DNA of 64,000 nucleotides from Mactromeris polynyma (taxonomy: Eukaryota > Mollusca > Bivalvia > Venerida > Mactridae): positions 62,001 to 126,000 of the forward strand of contig JASFXZ010000052.1 of assembly GCA_032209605.1 (NCBI GenBank), read 5' to 3'. Under the pieces are notes generated by a model. The model worked only from the letters and a program-made list of their open reading frames with translations, was not told the DNA's origin and did not search any database. The position numbers and the translations under genes are program-made. Shown here piece after piece: positions 47,801-58,800 of this stretch (within the stretch, counting starts at the first letter, position 1; each line of letters opens with the position of its first letter).

Positions 47801-49991
47801 TTAATTTCTTTATAAATGAAAATCCTGTCCCTGTGCTGTCAGAACAAATTAACCTGTCAGGCCGTATCTTTTTTTGGTTTGGCGTAACCCTGTCTGACCC
47901 ATTAAAATGGCCCCTACTCAGTATTGTTTTAGGGACATTAGTGGCATTTTTTTGCAGCATATTAATAGTTACACTGGTAATAATATGACCATAAAATAAA
48001 TTAATTACTTACCTACCTACTCATCTAAATTTTGCTGGGTAAGGGTTTTATGCCAAACAAACTATTTTATAAGAATGGCCAGATTTCAACACTAATGCAT
48101 GAATATAATTAATAATTGCTAATAAGCGCTGAACACTTAAAAGTCAATTTAGATTAATGATAACATGCTGACGTCTATTATGCTAGTTAGTAAAAATTCC
48201 AATGTCAGTTATTCATAACTTATTAGTGTACATGTATGTTTAGTTGGGTCGGTCTAAATACCCCAGGACACCCCAAGACAACCACAATATACCACAGGAC
48301 TACCCCAGGACTCTTCTTAAAACAATTAAACGTTATTTTAAAACAATTGAATAATTATTTAGATATAATTGAGTAATAATTGGAAACCAGCAGTGGCAAA
48401 TATTTACCTTTGTAAGGGAAGTAACTCTGAACTAGACTGTCACAATATATCCCAGGACTCTTCTTGAATGAAATGTGGTTTTAAAACAAGTGAAGTATTT
48501 CAAAACGTTATTTAGATATAACTGAGTAATAATGGGAAATCTGCAGTGGTTAATATCACGTCAATGAAGTAACTCAGAACAAGGCACCCTAGGTCTCACT
48601 GCCACAGTATAACCTAGGACTACCCCAGGACTCTTATTATTTGAATGAAACTTCAATATTTGCACAGAAATGCATCTTTATAAGCAATGTAAGATATTGT
48701 GATATTAACATTTAAATCTTAAAAGTAATTATCTTTATATGATACATCAAATGCTCCTAACACAACATTGTTAAACAGTTTAAAATGTACATTTATATCA
48801 ATGGAAAAGAACCTAACTGACTACATAAGTTTTATTACATTTTGCCACGGACCTATATAGGTCCGTGATTTTGCATAATACTAGCATATTTACTCGTGTT
48901 TACTTCTTACAAAATATTTAAACAATGTAATAATATTAGCCACAACAGATTTCCCATTATATCTAAATAATGTTTTTAAATAATTAATAGTTTTAAAATC
49001 ACATTTCATTTCATTTAGAAGAGTCCTGGGGTATATTGTGGCAGTCCTGGTGTGTCTTGGTCAGAGTTACTGCCCTTACGAAGTTGAAGGTAATATTAGC
49101 CACTGCAGATTTCCCATTATAACTACATTATATCTAAAATATACCTAAATAATGTTTTGAAATGATTCACTTGTGTTAAAATCACATCGTTCCATTAAGA
49201 AGATTCCTGGGGTATATTGTGGCAGTCCTGGGGTGTCCTAATGTATTTACACCGACCGTGTTTAGTTCCCTAATTATCATAATAATACTTGCTTTATTTA
49301 CCCTTCAACACAGTATTTTGCTAACAACAACAATCAGCTCATTCATCAAAATTGCATTTACATGGGAGCAATCACATCTTTTATATGATAGCAAAAATAA
49401 TTGGTTAATTCATCTATGTCACAGGACATGTTGACTGTGGCTAGGCCTATTGGGAATTATTTACATTAATAATGGTAGTTAGCATAATGCCACAAAGAAG
49501 TCCCTTGATCATAGTCTATATAATGTTGATTGTCAACTGTGATTGCAGGAGTGAATAGAACACGAGTCTGCGATCATTGTCCTGTAAATCGTAGCACAGT
49601 CACTGCCTTTCGTTTACTTTCGGTGCTTTCGGGTAAATTCTGTGACAGTTACTTGACTCGTTTGTATCTCTGTTGCTACGGGGTCGTTTGGCTTAATTCA
49701 ACAAGATAAAAAACGAAGATATCATTACCATGAAATGTATAATTTTAAAATATTTAATACAAAAAATAACATCCCTAGCTGAAAGATTTGACATGAAACG
49801 GCGTCCAGTTCTTACCGTTCAAAAATGTATCGGAATGCAAGCAGAGCGAGGCCGACAGGTATGGACCACAGCATATCATAGCGCTGTGGTAAATATTCTT
49901 CACTCCCTGGTACATTTTCCAAGTCTTTCCAGGTCTTTCCCTTCGGAAACCAAAAATACTCGCTCCAGAATATATTCAGAATCGAGTCCAT
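35821..49991 (-). CDS. Ceramide synthase with Hox-like and TLC domains, 347 aa, with duplicated exon 9
   Basis: Exons in transcription order: 49816-49991 (ATG at 49991), 47606-47732, 47213-47319, 46442-46499, 46017-46067, 45290-45382, 44333-44461, 43979-44085, then either 39591-39747 (9a) or 39334-39490 (9b), and 35821-35859 (stop TAG). All junctions are GT-AG and in phase; using one exon 9 gives 1044 nt. The N-terminus [14 protein letters not shown] matches CERS5/6-like proteins. The Hox-like remnant [20 protein letters not shown] is at about 103-122. The TLC/Lag1 core has [14 protein letters not shown], the active-site HH at 212-213 and HDAAD at 239-243. The tail [10 protein letters not shown] carries the conserved C-terminal motif. 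It N-acylates sphingoid bases with fatty acyl-CoA in the ER membrane. Neighbouring introns hold many MITEs and foldback element C. Confidence 0.96.
35966..36147. mobile_element. TA-flanked MITE, 'CAGTCGGA' family, copy 2
   Basis: TACAGTCGGACCTC and AATCCGACTGTA are inverted repeats with terminal TA. The copy is inverted relative to 13680-13862. It lies just upstream of the last ceramide synthase exon, inside the final intron. Confidence 0.7.
36850..37100. repeat. Degenerate tandem repeat, about 36-bp unit
   Basis: About seven diverged units follow the pattern 'ggggttc.attagaagcaa.tggggtcaatga'. They lie in the last ceramide synthase intron. Confidence 0.7.
37765..38000 (-). repeat. tRNA-derived SINE, minus strand
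   Basis: The complement carries 'tgaccaatattcctctctc...' style head sequence, 'agagtgtctgactcctgatccgaggatatgaa', and the 'gaacttgtttcacaat' tail near 37790. It belongs to the 14085/16686 family. Confidence 0.6.
39334..39490 (-). other. Ceramide synthase alternative exon 9b
   Basis: 157 nt, acceptor TTTTGCAG, donor AAG|GTATTG, entry phase 2 and exit phase 0, exactly as in exon 9a. It encodes [18 protein letters not shown], then [20 protein letters not shown] and [14 protein letters not shown]. It is intact: no stop, good splice sites and conserved family residues, so it does not look like a decayed duplicate. It lies 100 nt downstream of 9a. Confidence 0.92.
39591..39747 (-). other. Ceramide synthase alternative exon 9a
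   Basis: 157 nt, acceptor CCTTACAG, donor AAG|GTAACT. It encodes [18 protein letters not shown], then [20 protein letters not shown] and [14 protein letters not shown], the end of the TLC domain. With the split codon counted, 33 of 53 residues equal those of 9b. Only 1 of 10 matches in the loop between VE and YYLFN. Confidence 0.93.
41222..41669. mobile_element. Pogo-like MITE with a nested insertion
   Basis: The outer ends TAATAAAACCTCAC (about 41225) and GAGGTTTTACTGTA (to 41669) are pogo-like. The interior family sequence is interrupted at about 41262-41520 by a segment with its own inverted ends (GGGTCTCTCCTATCTTGGGG and, on the right, GAGATGGAGACCCC). This is a MITE within a MITE, in ceramide synthase intron 8. 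Confidence 0.5.
41991..42168. mobile_element. TA-flanked MITE, 'gagagg' family
   Basis: The ends TACAGAGCCATCTCTC and GAGAGGTTACACTGTA are inverted repeats with TA. It is related in phrase content to 4643-4822. It lies in ceramide synthase intron 8. Confidence 0.55.
42275..42526. mobile_element. MITE with 'GGGGCCTTATTCACA' ends
   Basis: The left GGGGCCTTATTCACAAACAT, continuing TTTAA, matches the complement of the right CTTAAAATGTCTGTGAATAAGGCCCC over about 26 bp with few mismatches. There is no coding capacity. It lies in ceramide synthase intron 8. Confidence 0.75.
42644..42978. mobile_element. Tc1/mariner-type MITE
   Basis: The left TACACTGCCCTCCAAAAGTT, continuing CCTTTACACTTTGA, matches the complement of the right TCAAGTGTAAAGAAACTTTTGGATGGCTGTGTA over about 33 bp, with TA at both ends. 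The CASTGCCHTCCAAAAGT-like terminus is typical of Tc1/mariner. It lies in ceramide synthase intron 8. Confidence 0.75.
45505..45770 (-). repeat. SINE-like dispersed repeat, minus strand, copy 2
   Basis: The complement has a B-box-like GGGTTTGAATCCC near 45694-45708 and shares phrases with the copy at 3100-3370. It lies in ceramide synthase intron 5. Confidence 0.55.
48246..49258. mobile_element. Foldback/MITE-like DNA element C with reiterated arms
   Basis: The left arm (about 48246-48630) has two to three copies of a ~200-bp unit with 'cccaggactcttcttaaaa' and 'ttatttagatata.(c)tgagtaataat.gg.aa'. The right arm (about 48945-49258) has complementary units ('aagagtcctggggtatattgtgg', 'cagatttcccattat'). 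The ends GGGTCGGTCTAAATAC and, inward from the right, CGGTCGGTGTAAATAC match. The word TGTTTAGTT flanks both sides (48237-48245 and 49259-49267), a plausible 9-bp target duplication. It lies in ceramide synthase intron 1. Confidence 0.8.
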
Positions 49992-51683
49992 AATCAAACT
50001 GCACCGAAAAAACCGTTCCTACCCGATTTGAGCGAGTATTAAACGCCGATATCCTCCGGAAATCCCGGTATTCATTATAGTCTTGGTTATCTACCCTTAT
50101 TTTATAGTAAAACAATAATAATAAATTATAAAAATGTATTTACACACTGAAACAACAAGTAAGGATAACAATTTGTTTGAACATGCTGGTAGACCATGAT
50201 ACATAACAAATAAGATTTCACAAACTACGTATGGCAACCCTGGTCTTCCATCATAATGATTCTGTAACAAACTATTTCAGAAATTATACCAAGGTACTGG
50301 TATTTAGGTCTTTGTATGCACTAACCAGTAATTAAGCCAAATTGTAACACAAGTTATACAAAATTTAAAAATAGAACGTACACAACCTGTCAGTTTTACC
50401 ATCTTCTTGAACACATTCATGCACACTCTACCAAATTTAAATAATTTATGAGTGACAAAAAATCAGCATGTGTTTACACAGACATATAAACCATGTCCGT
50501 GCTATAAGGGACGAGATGCTATGGTTATAATATGATACAATACACTGGCGTAGCTACATTAGGCACAGTAGGTTCGGGCTTACATTTTTCATTCCGAAAA
50601 TGAAAAAAATGCAACATCCAAAGCAATAAAAACTGAAGGGTGAGAAGGGTGAAGGCTATTTAAAAATTAACATTCTGGAGCATTGATTTTTTTAATTGAT
50701 TCTTGAATCAACGAAATTGATAGTGGTAAAATAATTGGAACAATTTTCCAACATTTAAGGACTATGTCATTCACAAAATTCCACGATGTCTTCGATATGG
50801 GCGACTTTTTAGTCCAAATGTAAGAAAATGTCGAAGTTAAAGACTAATAATGTATAAATATTACATAATTATGGAATAATAAAAAGTACATTTTATAATG
50901 CTAATTTTCTGTGCAAGTTATCATAATTATCTGATACTTTTAACATGTGTTCGTGCAATAACTCACCATTTTAACCAATAAATGGTTAAATTTGAGCCAA
51001 TCATTTTTTAAAAACATATTTCTTGTTCAATATTGGCATACTATATTTGCAAAAAAAACGTGTCTTCTTTGATATTTTTCTTATTCTGACCTCATGTTGA
51101 GAAATTTAAGATCCAGTTTCGAGTACTAGTCATAATTTATGCAAGTACATGTACATCGCTTATTTCAAAAGCTTACATTGCAAACTCACACACTTCAAGT
51201 CACATGACATCTCATGTTACTCTTATTTTAACTGACTAGAGAACTAGCTGATATAATGTGAACATCATGAGTAAAATTGACATCAGCCTTCTCAATTACA
51301 GATTTAGATGAAATTATGCGCCTCCTGTATTATGTCAATATCTACAATTTATAGGCCAACAAGTTAATCTGTACCTCATATCAGCAAGCTTTATTGAACG
51401 AAGCCCAGCAAATTATGTTGAGTGCAGTTTTACATCGTTCTTCAACAATATTTCCGTTATGAACAGCGGTCAGTTGACCTAACCAGTACTAATCCATGTT
51501 CCCCACATTAATCAGAGGTGGGGACCGATTACGATGACTGTATTATTTTCAGTCAAATTGCCACGGAACATACGTCTCACCCATGGCCTTACCTATATCC
51601 TCCAGATTGGCACTGAATGAGCTTACTGGGTGGTGTTATCTAACTAACAAAGTACAATTAACGAGGCTGAATGTTTTAGATGT
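49992..51683. other. Ceramide synthase promoter side and spacer to HSP60
   Basis: The 5' UTR and promoter of the ceramide synthase should lie just above 49991; the start codon has a good context (ATTATGG). I see no further gene between here and the HSP60 3' end. The sequence is AT-rich with one repeat-like fragment near 50540-50600 ('acactggcgtagctac'). Confidence 0.45.
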
Positions 51684-51689
51684 TTTATT
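51684..51689 (-). terminator. Candidate poly(A) signal of HSP60
   Basis: AATAAA on the minus strand about 1.2 kb past the HSP60 stop codon. A nearer non-canonical site cannot be excluded. Confidence 0.3.
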
Positions 51690-51987
51690 ACATAATAATC
51701 GCACATGGTCCTGCATAATAAAATCTACAAAAATACATAAAATCACACAAGGAAACAAATATACACACTAACCTACAATTCACATTCATAAAATCTTGAA
51801 TGCTTACCAACTTAGACCAGATAATCATGAACGAAGAAAATAAAGACAAAGTGCAACATTCTTATCATTAACACACAGTAACACGGCGCGATGGAGAGCA
51901 CAACAGAAATGTGTGTTGAATCTAAATAGTGCACACATTATAACTTACTGGTTACACCTAACTGATGAGCAACTGAACACCTTCCAG

Positions 51988-52066
51988 TACGAGGGTTCAG
52001 TTCAAGACTATCAAAACCGCTGTATAAATACATAGGAATTACTAGTCTTGCATTGAACCCTCGAGT
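51988..52066. other. Hairpin-forming inverted repeat, about 21-bp stem
   Basis: The arms CGAGGGTTCAGTTCAAGACTA (51990-52010) and its near-complement TAGTCTTGCATTGAACCCTCG (52043-52063) pair over 21 bp with two mismatches around a 32-nt loop. It lies within the likely HSP60 3' UTR. It could be a small MITE remnant, an mRNA structure or a pre-miRNA-like fold. Confidence 0.6.
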
Positions 52067-52870
52067 AGAGACTTTTTAAAATACATCAAGAATGGAAATC
52101 CTAAACATGAATTGTAACCTGATTCAATTTACTGAAAACCACAGTCACTGACATTTTGATAAAACCCAACTGTTTTATAGCTCTCCAAAAATCTTGGAGC
52201 ATTCTGGTAAGAAATATTTGACATCAAAGTAATATACATTTAATGTTTAAACTAAACTATACAATACAGGCCAAAATATCTAATAAGACGCAACTCATGT
52301 ACAAAAGTAAATTGGGAAATATAAATCGTAGAATGGTTAAAGAAATGTGAAGACAAATAAGATGGCAAGTCAAGAACATTCAAATTATTTGATCAATTGT
52401 GCAAGTACAAGTAACTGACACTGGATGATTCAGTTACCCTCTGAAATGTGTAATGCGCAACTAGCAAATCAATCACTGATAAAATGATTCCATGCAAATA
52501 CATGATGTAAGTTACAGCTGTTAATCTGATGAAACAATGAAAGAATGTGTCAACAACAAAAGATGGAATTCCGTTGGAGGAGTCAGTCTGTTGATAATGA
52601 TTTCACAATGATTTAAACGGGGTCACTACTTTCATTGTAACAGAATTACCACAATGCTGTATAAGACATATACAATGAATCCAACACAAATCCGTCAGAA
52701 AAACCGTACGAGTGTGCGTGTGTTTGAGTGTGACTAACAAATGAACACAAATATATTCTTCAAGTAAGAATTCTATCAGTTTTCCGAATCAGTAGAGTCA
52801 GACTCTTAGAATGTGTCACCATTTCACTCACTACGAAATTTGTTAAATGTCTTATATCAGAATGGTTTCA

Positions 52871-55800
52871 TCAATACATGCCGCCCATTCCACCCATTCC
52901 GCCCATACCACCCATGCCTCCCATTCCGCCCATAGCGTCTGCCTTCTCATCTTTAGGCATCTCAGTCACCACACATTCAGCGGTGGATAACAGTGAGGCT
53001 ACGCCTGCAGCATCAACCAATGCTGTCCTTATAACCTGAAAGTAAGACAACAAAAGTATGAAAATAAATGATCTCAACTATAATACCTTCACATGAATGC
53101 AGGAAGTTCAAGACTTTCAAAGCAGTAATATACTGAATACCATTATACACGATTGTCAAATGTTTTGCTTAAATTTGTGAATTAATTTCAAAACATATGC
53201 CAATTTTTCATAATACAAGTTGAAAATGGCAACCAACTAACAGACATATCCGAAAAAATTTGTTCACGGTCAAACAATTTAAAAATAAATATCGACTGAT
53301 TTAACAAAATAAAGTATGCACATAATATATACTGTGATCCAACTAATTTTTTGTTATGAATAGCAATACAACCTTTTTTTACATGTTTTGTATGTAACCC
53401 CATTCTTAAAAGATCATGTGACACAATTTCAGAAATATATGTTCATTCAAGCAGTAGAGTTTGCAAAATCGAGCCAACCTTTACCACACTGAAGAAATAC
53501 TTCCTCCTGCATTTATTGTAAAATACTGAATGTTTCAACGAGACCAAATGAAATTTGACCAGGCATGTTGACAGTCAGACACATGCAGCAAACTCTTCTA
53601 ATATATACATCAAAATCAACTAAGTGAAAAGTATGTCAAGAAATAGTTCTATCACCTTAGTTGGATCAAGGATTCCACGTTTCATCAAGTCGGTCATTTC
53701 ACCTTCCAATGCATCGTATCCCATGTTGCCTCCAGCGCTGATTATTTTCTCCACAATAACGCTTGGTTCAATACCCGTATTTGCCACGATTGTCTGCGCA
53801 GGTACACGTAATGCCCTACGGATGATTTCTACACCTGTAGAAAATGATGCACAAAATGATTAATATTAAGCTTTAAAATGGGAGATAAATAGGTCTGATG
53901 ACCACAACTGTGTATCACATTTCCCTCAAATAATAGGCATTAAACAAGTATGACTTATGTACTTTAGTATGATAACCAAATGGGTGATATAACGTTTCTG
54001 AAACCATGTTAAAATAATTTTGAAGCAACATCTATTTTTTAAAGACAATATTGGGAATATTAAAAGAAATTACTACAAGACAGCAACTGAAGAAAAGTAG
54101 ATGTGCTAGTATAAGCATGTTGATAATAGGTTCCAAAGCCCACATACTCAAAGTTGGTTTCATGTTCGACGGAACGGGCACTCACACTTCCAAAGAAACT
54201 AAGCCGATTGTGTAATGTAAAATTTAACTTGGTTGCAAAGCTGAACAGCATCAGAAAAACCCGAGGTAGGTTAACACACAAATGACCAATTCCAAACACA
54301 GGCAACAACAATTTTTCTTTGTTTGTTTGTAACAGGTGAGCTTTAGATGACTGATTAGCTAAACCTGGTTAACTCATCATGCTTACCTGTTTTCTGGTCT
54401 TCATTAGTTGTCTTTACACTATCAAGGGAAGGTAAACATCTAAGTAAGGCGCAACCACCACCAGGAACAATGCCTTCTTCTACTGCTGCCTTTGTAGCAT
54501 TGAGTGCATCATTAACACGATCTTTCTTCTCATTCACTTCAACTTCACTGGTACCACCAACCTGATAGGCAAATGAAAATATTTACATTATTTTTGAATG
54601 CAAGAATCTAAGATAAATCAATCATGCCGTCACCAATGGATCACACAGACTAATCATTCAGTATCATTTTAAGCCATTTTGTACATCCGAATCTCTACAC
54701 TTAAGACTTCTCAGCATAGTAATCATTGAATGCCGAGTATCGAGGACAGAACAGTGAGCAAAACTGATAAATTCTAAGCCCTAAATAATCCAAAAATAAT
54801 TAATTATATAATATGATATAATAATAAAGTGTAGATTCAGGATTAAGGCAGTTTTACAAAGGGTTTCGTATGAGACCAACTTTATGAAATCACCAATATT
54901 TTATCATAGCGAGTTGGCATAGGCAAGATTGTACATCTTCAATTTACAGCAATAAATAGGTATCACTTTCATTTCATAGTATAAACATTGTAATGTCTTA
55001 TTCTGGGATAAACTACCGAAGTAAATGTATTCACCTTAAGTACAGCAATGCCATTGGATAATTTTGCCAATCTTTCATTCATTTTTTCCTTCTCATATTC
55101 GGATGTTGACTGCTCAATATCATCTCTAATCTGATTGACTCTCTTCTCTACATCAGCGGCCTCACCTCTGCCCTGTAAATTATAACAACCAATCATAAAC
55201 AAACAGTTCAACAAAACCTTTAAAGCAATATCCTTACAAGGCATACAATAAAACCTCAAAAATAAGACCACCCTTAGAACCCTTGAAAACTGGTCTTATT
55301 GAGTTGGTCCTTATATTGAGGTAGAATAAAGAGCAAAACAGTGAAAAAGGACTTGAGTATTGTGTATTAATTTTGAGGCGGTCCTAATATTGAGGTGGTC
55401 TTTGGGCGATTTTTAACTGTATTTACAAATAATTTTCATTATGGAATTTGATTCTTAAACTTTATAACAAATATCTTGATCCAGCGTTACTCTGTTAAGG
55501 AATGAATGGTAAGGTATGTCATTAATATTGTGCTGTAAATAGCATGTATTTTTCTCTAATATTTAGAGATTCACTCTTAGAATTATTACCAATTCTGAAA
55601 TATAGCAAGACCGTCATTTGAGAGTCCTGTTGCAATAAGTAGAGAAAATTAACCGAATTATAGTAAGCAAGCTAGTCCATTCAGGAAATATTAGCAATAA
55701 TAAAACACTCCCGAATAAAACTATTTACAGTAATAAATAACAAGTACATCCTTCATGTACATACTTTTATAACTAGAAAGTTCTGTTTATTGTAACAAAT

Positions 55801-58800
55801 TGATCAGTAAACTCACTTTCATCATTAAGGTATCATCTTTGGTGACAGTCACTTCACCCACACCACCAAAATCATGCATCTGAATATCCTCCAATTTATA
55901 CATATCTGCCTCATCACCAAACACTACACCACCGGTAGCAGCAGCCATATCACGTAGAGTGTTCTTTCTGTTATCACCGAATCCTGGTGCTTTCACTGCT
56001 ACAACTTGTAAACCAACCTTGAGTCTGAAAAGAAAACACAGATTGTTTCATATTGATAGACCAAAATAAATAAGATGAGTAGTAAATGCCACATTGTACA
56101 GGCAATCTGAGAGGCTGAGAACACAAGGAGGCATGATACAACATACAAGAAAACAACTACATGATGGTTGAAGCGTTTGCTACTTTGTGCACTAACCTGT
56201 TAAACATATCAGTCTAGTCAGGTAGTCAGATGCAGTAATGTAACCATGTAATCTGATGTTTACATCAAAGTTTGTATAGAATGTTTTATTGGCAAAACAC
56301 AAAGCATCATTTAGATTCATTCCATACAAAGAAGGACTTTAGAAGAACTTAAATGTTGATAAGATAATCAAATTCCATTAGAATAGGTTCAAAGGCGATG
56401 TTTAAAAAGCAATTGAATGAACCAAACTCGAACAGTGAGTGATTACACTAGTTCATCTCTGGCACTACACGCGTAAGTGAGCTAAAAATTCAAAACAGAA
56501 ATCAGCAGGCAATGTTTTAGACTATACCTGTTCAGTACAAGTGTACTCAATGCTTCACTATCGACATCTTCAGCAATGATAACAAGTGGTTTTCTAGCTT
56601 GGTTGGCCAACTCTAATGCTGGTATAATGGACTGAATGCTGGAGATCTTCTTCTCACTCAACAGAACCAAAGCATCTTGAAACTCACTTTTTGCTCCTAT
56701 TTAAGAAAACAGTTAGTTAAATCCAGAATGAACAACGTTGAATTATTACATGATTTTATCGAAATCTTAATCTAACTATTCAAATTTTGTATTGCAACTT
56801 CTTTTATACATGTACATGTAGTAACAATCAGACAAAGCATAAAAAGGACTTCATTAAAGGGAATGAGTTATTTTAATGGAATCTTATTTTATATCAATCG
56901 TGATACTAGTATACAACTTACATCAATCACTTTCAATGACCACTGCCTAGCTAAATTAACCAGAGCTAACATTAAGTTTAAGAACAGTGAAGTTTCAGTT
57001 CAACTTCACCCTAAGTGGTCAATTTGTGCACAACTCAAGATCAGAAATCTGGTGCTCAGCCCTTTGAACCGGGATACCTTAAATTATTTCATAGAGCAGC
57101 CCAATAAAGCTTGAACACAAAATTAATGCTATATGATCCTAAGGCGGATCTTTCTGTACAATGCCAAGGGTGTCAATAAGAGCTGGTAAAATTACCCAGT
57201 AACTTAAGCATCATCACCTGGCTACTTATCTTTTTTATGTACATCCGACTTTAAATAAAAATTTGTATCTTTTCTTGTATGAATGATCATAAATAAGGGA
57301 TTACCCCCTCCCCCAGATCCCCTCCTACTATTGGTAGACACTATTAGTGACACCCTTGCAATGCCATTAACCAATAATTTGCGCTTAGAAACAAAAGACA
57401 ACAGACATACTGGAAACAAGTTATAAGACAGACAAAGAACAAGCGCAATAAAAGTAAGTACATCGATACCTTTTGATGAGTTGATGAAGTATGGTGAAAT
57501 ATATCCTCTGTCGAATTGCATTCCTTCAATAGTTTCCAGTTCATCTTTCAATGTTTTACCGTCCTGAAATAATAGCAAAACATTTCCCTAATCTGATATG
57601 GCTAAAGAGAGAATAGTAATAGTCGCTAAATATCTTACCGTTTTCAAATAACCAAGTAGCTAAAAATAGCAAAGAGCTTAAATTATCACAAGATGTAGCA
57701 TACATTCTGTATCCCATGTACTGATGTAATGACGACCATATCAGTGTCATTTGAACAACCTTTTTTGGGGTTGTCTCAATGGAGCAGAGGGTATGGTCAC
57801 AGTTACATCAGTGCTAGCTGCCTATGTCGTGGGAGTCATGAATTCGAACACCTCCGGACTCACTAAGAAACTTCCATCTTCAATTACATTTATCACATAG
57901 AGGATAAAATACACTTCTTGCATTGGGCCAATAATATTTTTGTAAATTATTGAATGTAATATTAAGGCCACATTTTAAAAAAGATTACGGTGATTTTAAA
58001 CAGCAGTATCTTTGAAGGAAACTAATGATTTATATAAGACAGTACCTTGACAGTGATAACACCATCCCTTCCTACTATTTTCATAGCATCAGAGATAAGA
58101 TCACCCACTGATTTATCACCATTAGCTGAAATGGTGGCTACCTGTGAAGAATATAAATATATCATAATAAAAGCATATCTGGCAGTGACACATCAATATT
58201 ACATAAAAATGTTTACAATTTAAAAAATATACAGTGAATCTTATCAGTAATGATATCTGCCATTGGGATCATGCTGCATTTCGTGTAGAACTCATATCCT
58301 TATGATCAAGGTAAAACACCCACAATTCAGTGTATATTTAATTTACTTGCATGTGAAGGCAACGAATCTATCAAAACTACATGTAATATTTTCATGAACA
58401 TAACTGTTAATCACTAGCAGAAACATGCTGGTTCCAAATGCTGTAAACACAGATTGATCTACATAACGAATCATGTGCATGCATATTGTACATGTATAAT
58501 ACACAGATGATATAATATGCAAATACATACCTGGGCAATTTCTTCTGGTGTTGTGACGGGCTTAGACATTTTCTTCAATTCTTCAACCACAGTGTCAACA
58601 GCCAACATCACACCTAAACAAATATTACACATTTTAATTACTGCCTAAGTACATTGAAACAACTGTTTATGCAAAAAAATAAAAACAAAGAAATTTTAAA
58701 ATACTTGATTAATAGGAATGGTTATATAACAAACAGGGTAAACACATAAAATAAGAACATTTTTGTATCATCATTTGTTGTCAACATTAAGTTTCTTGGA

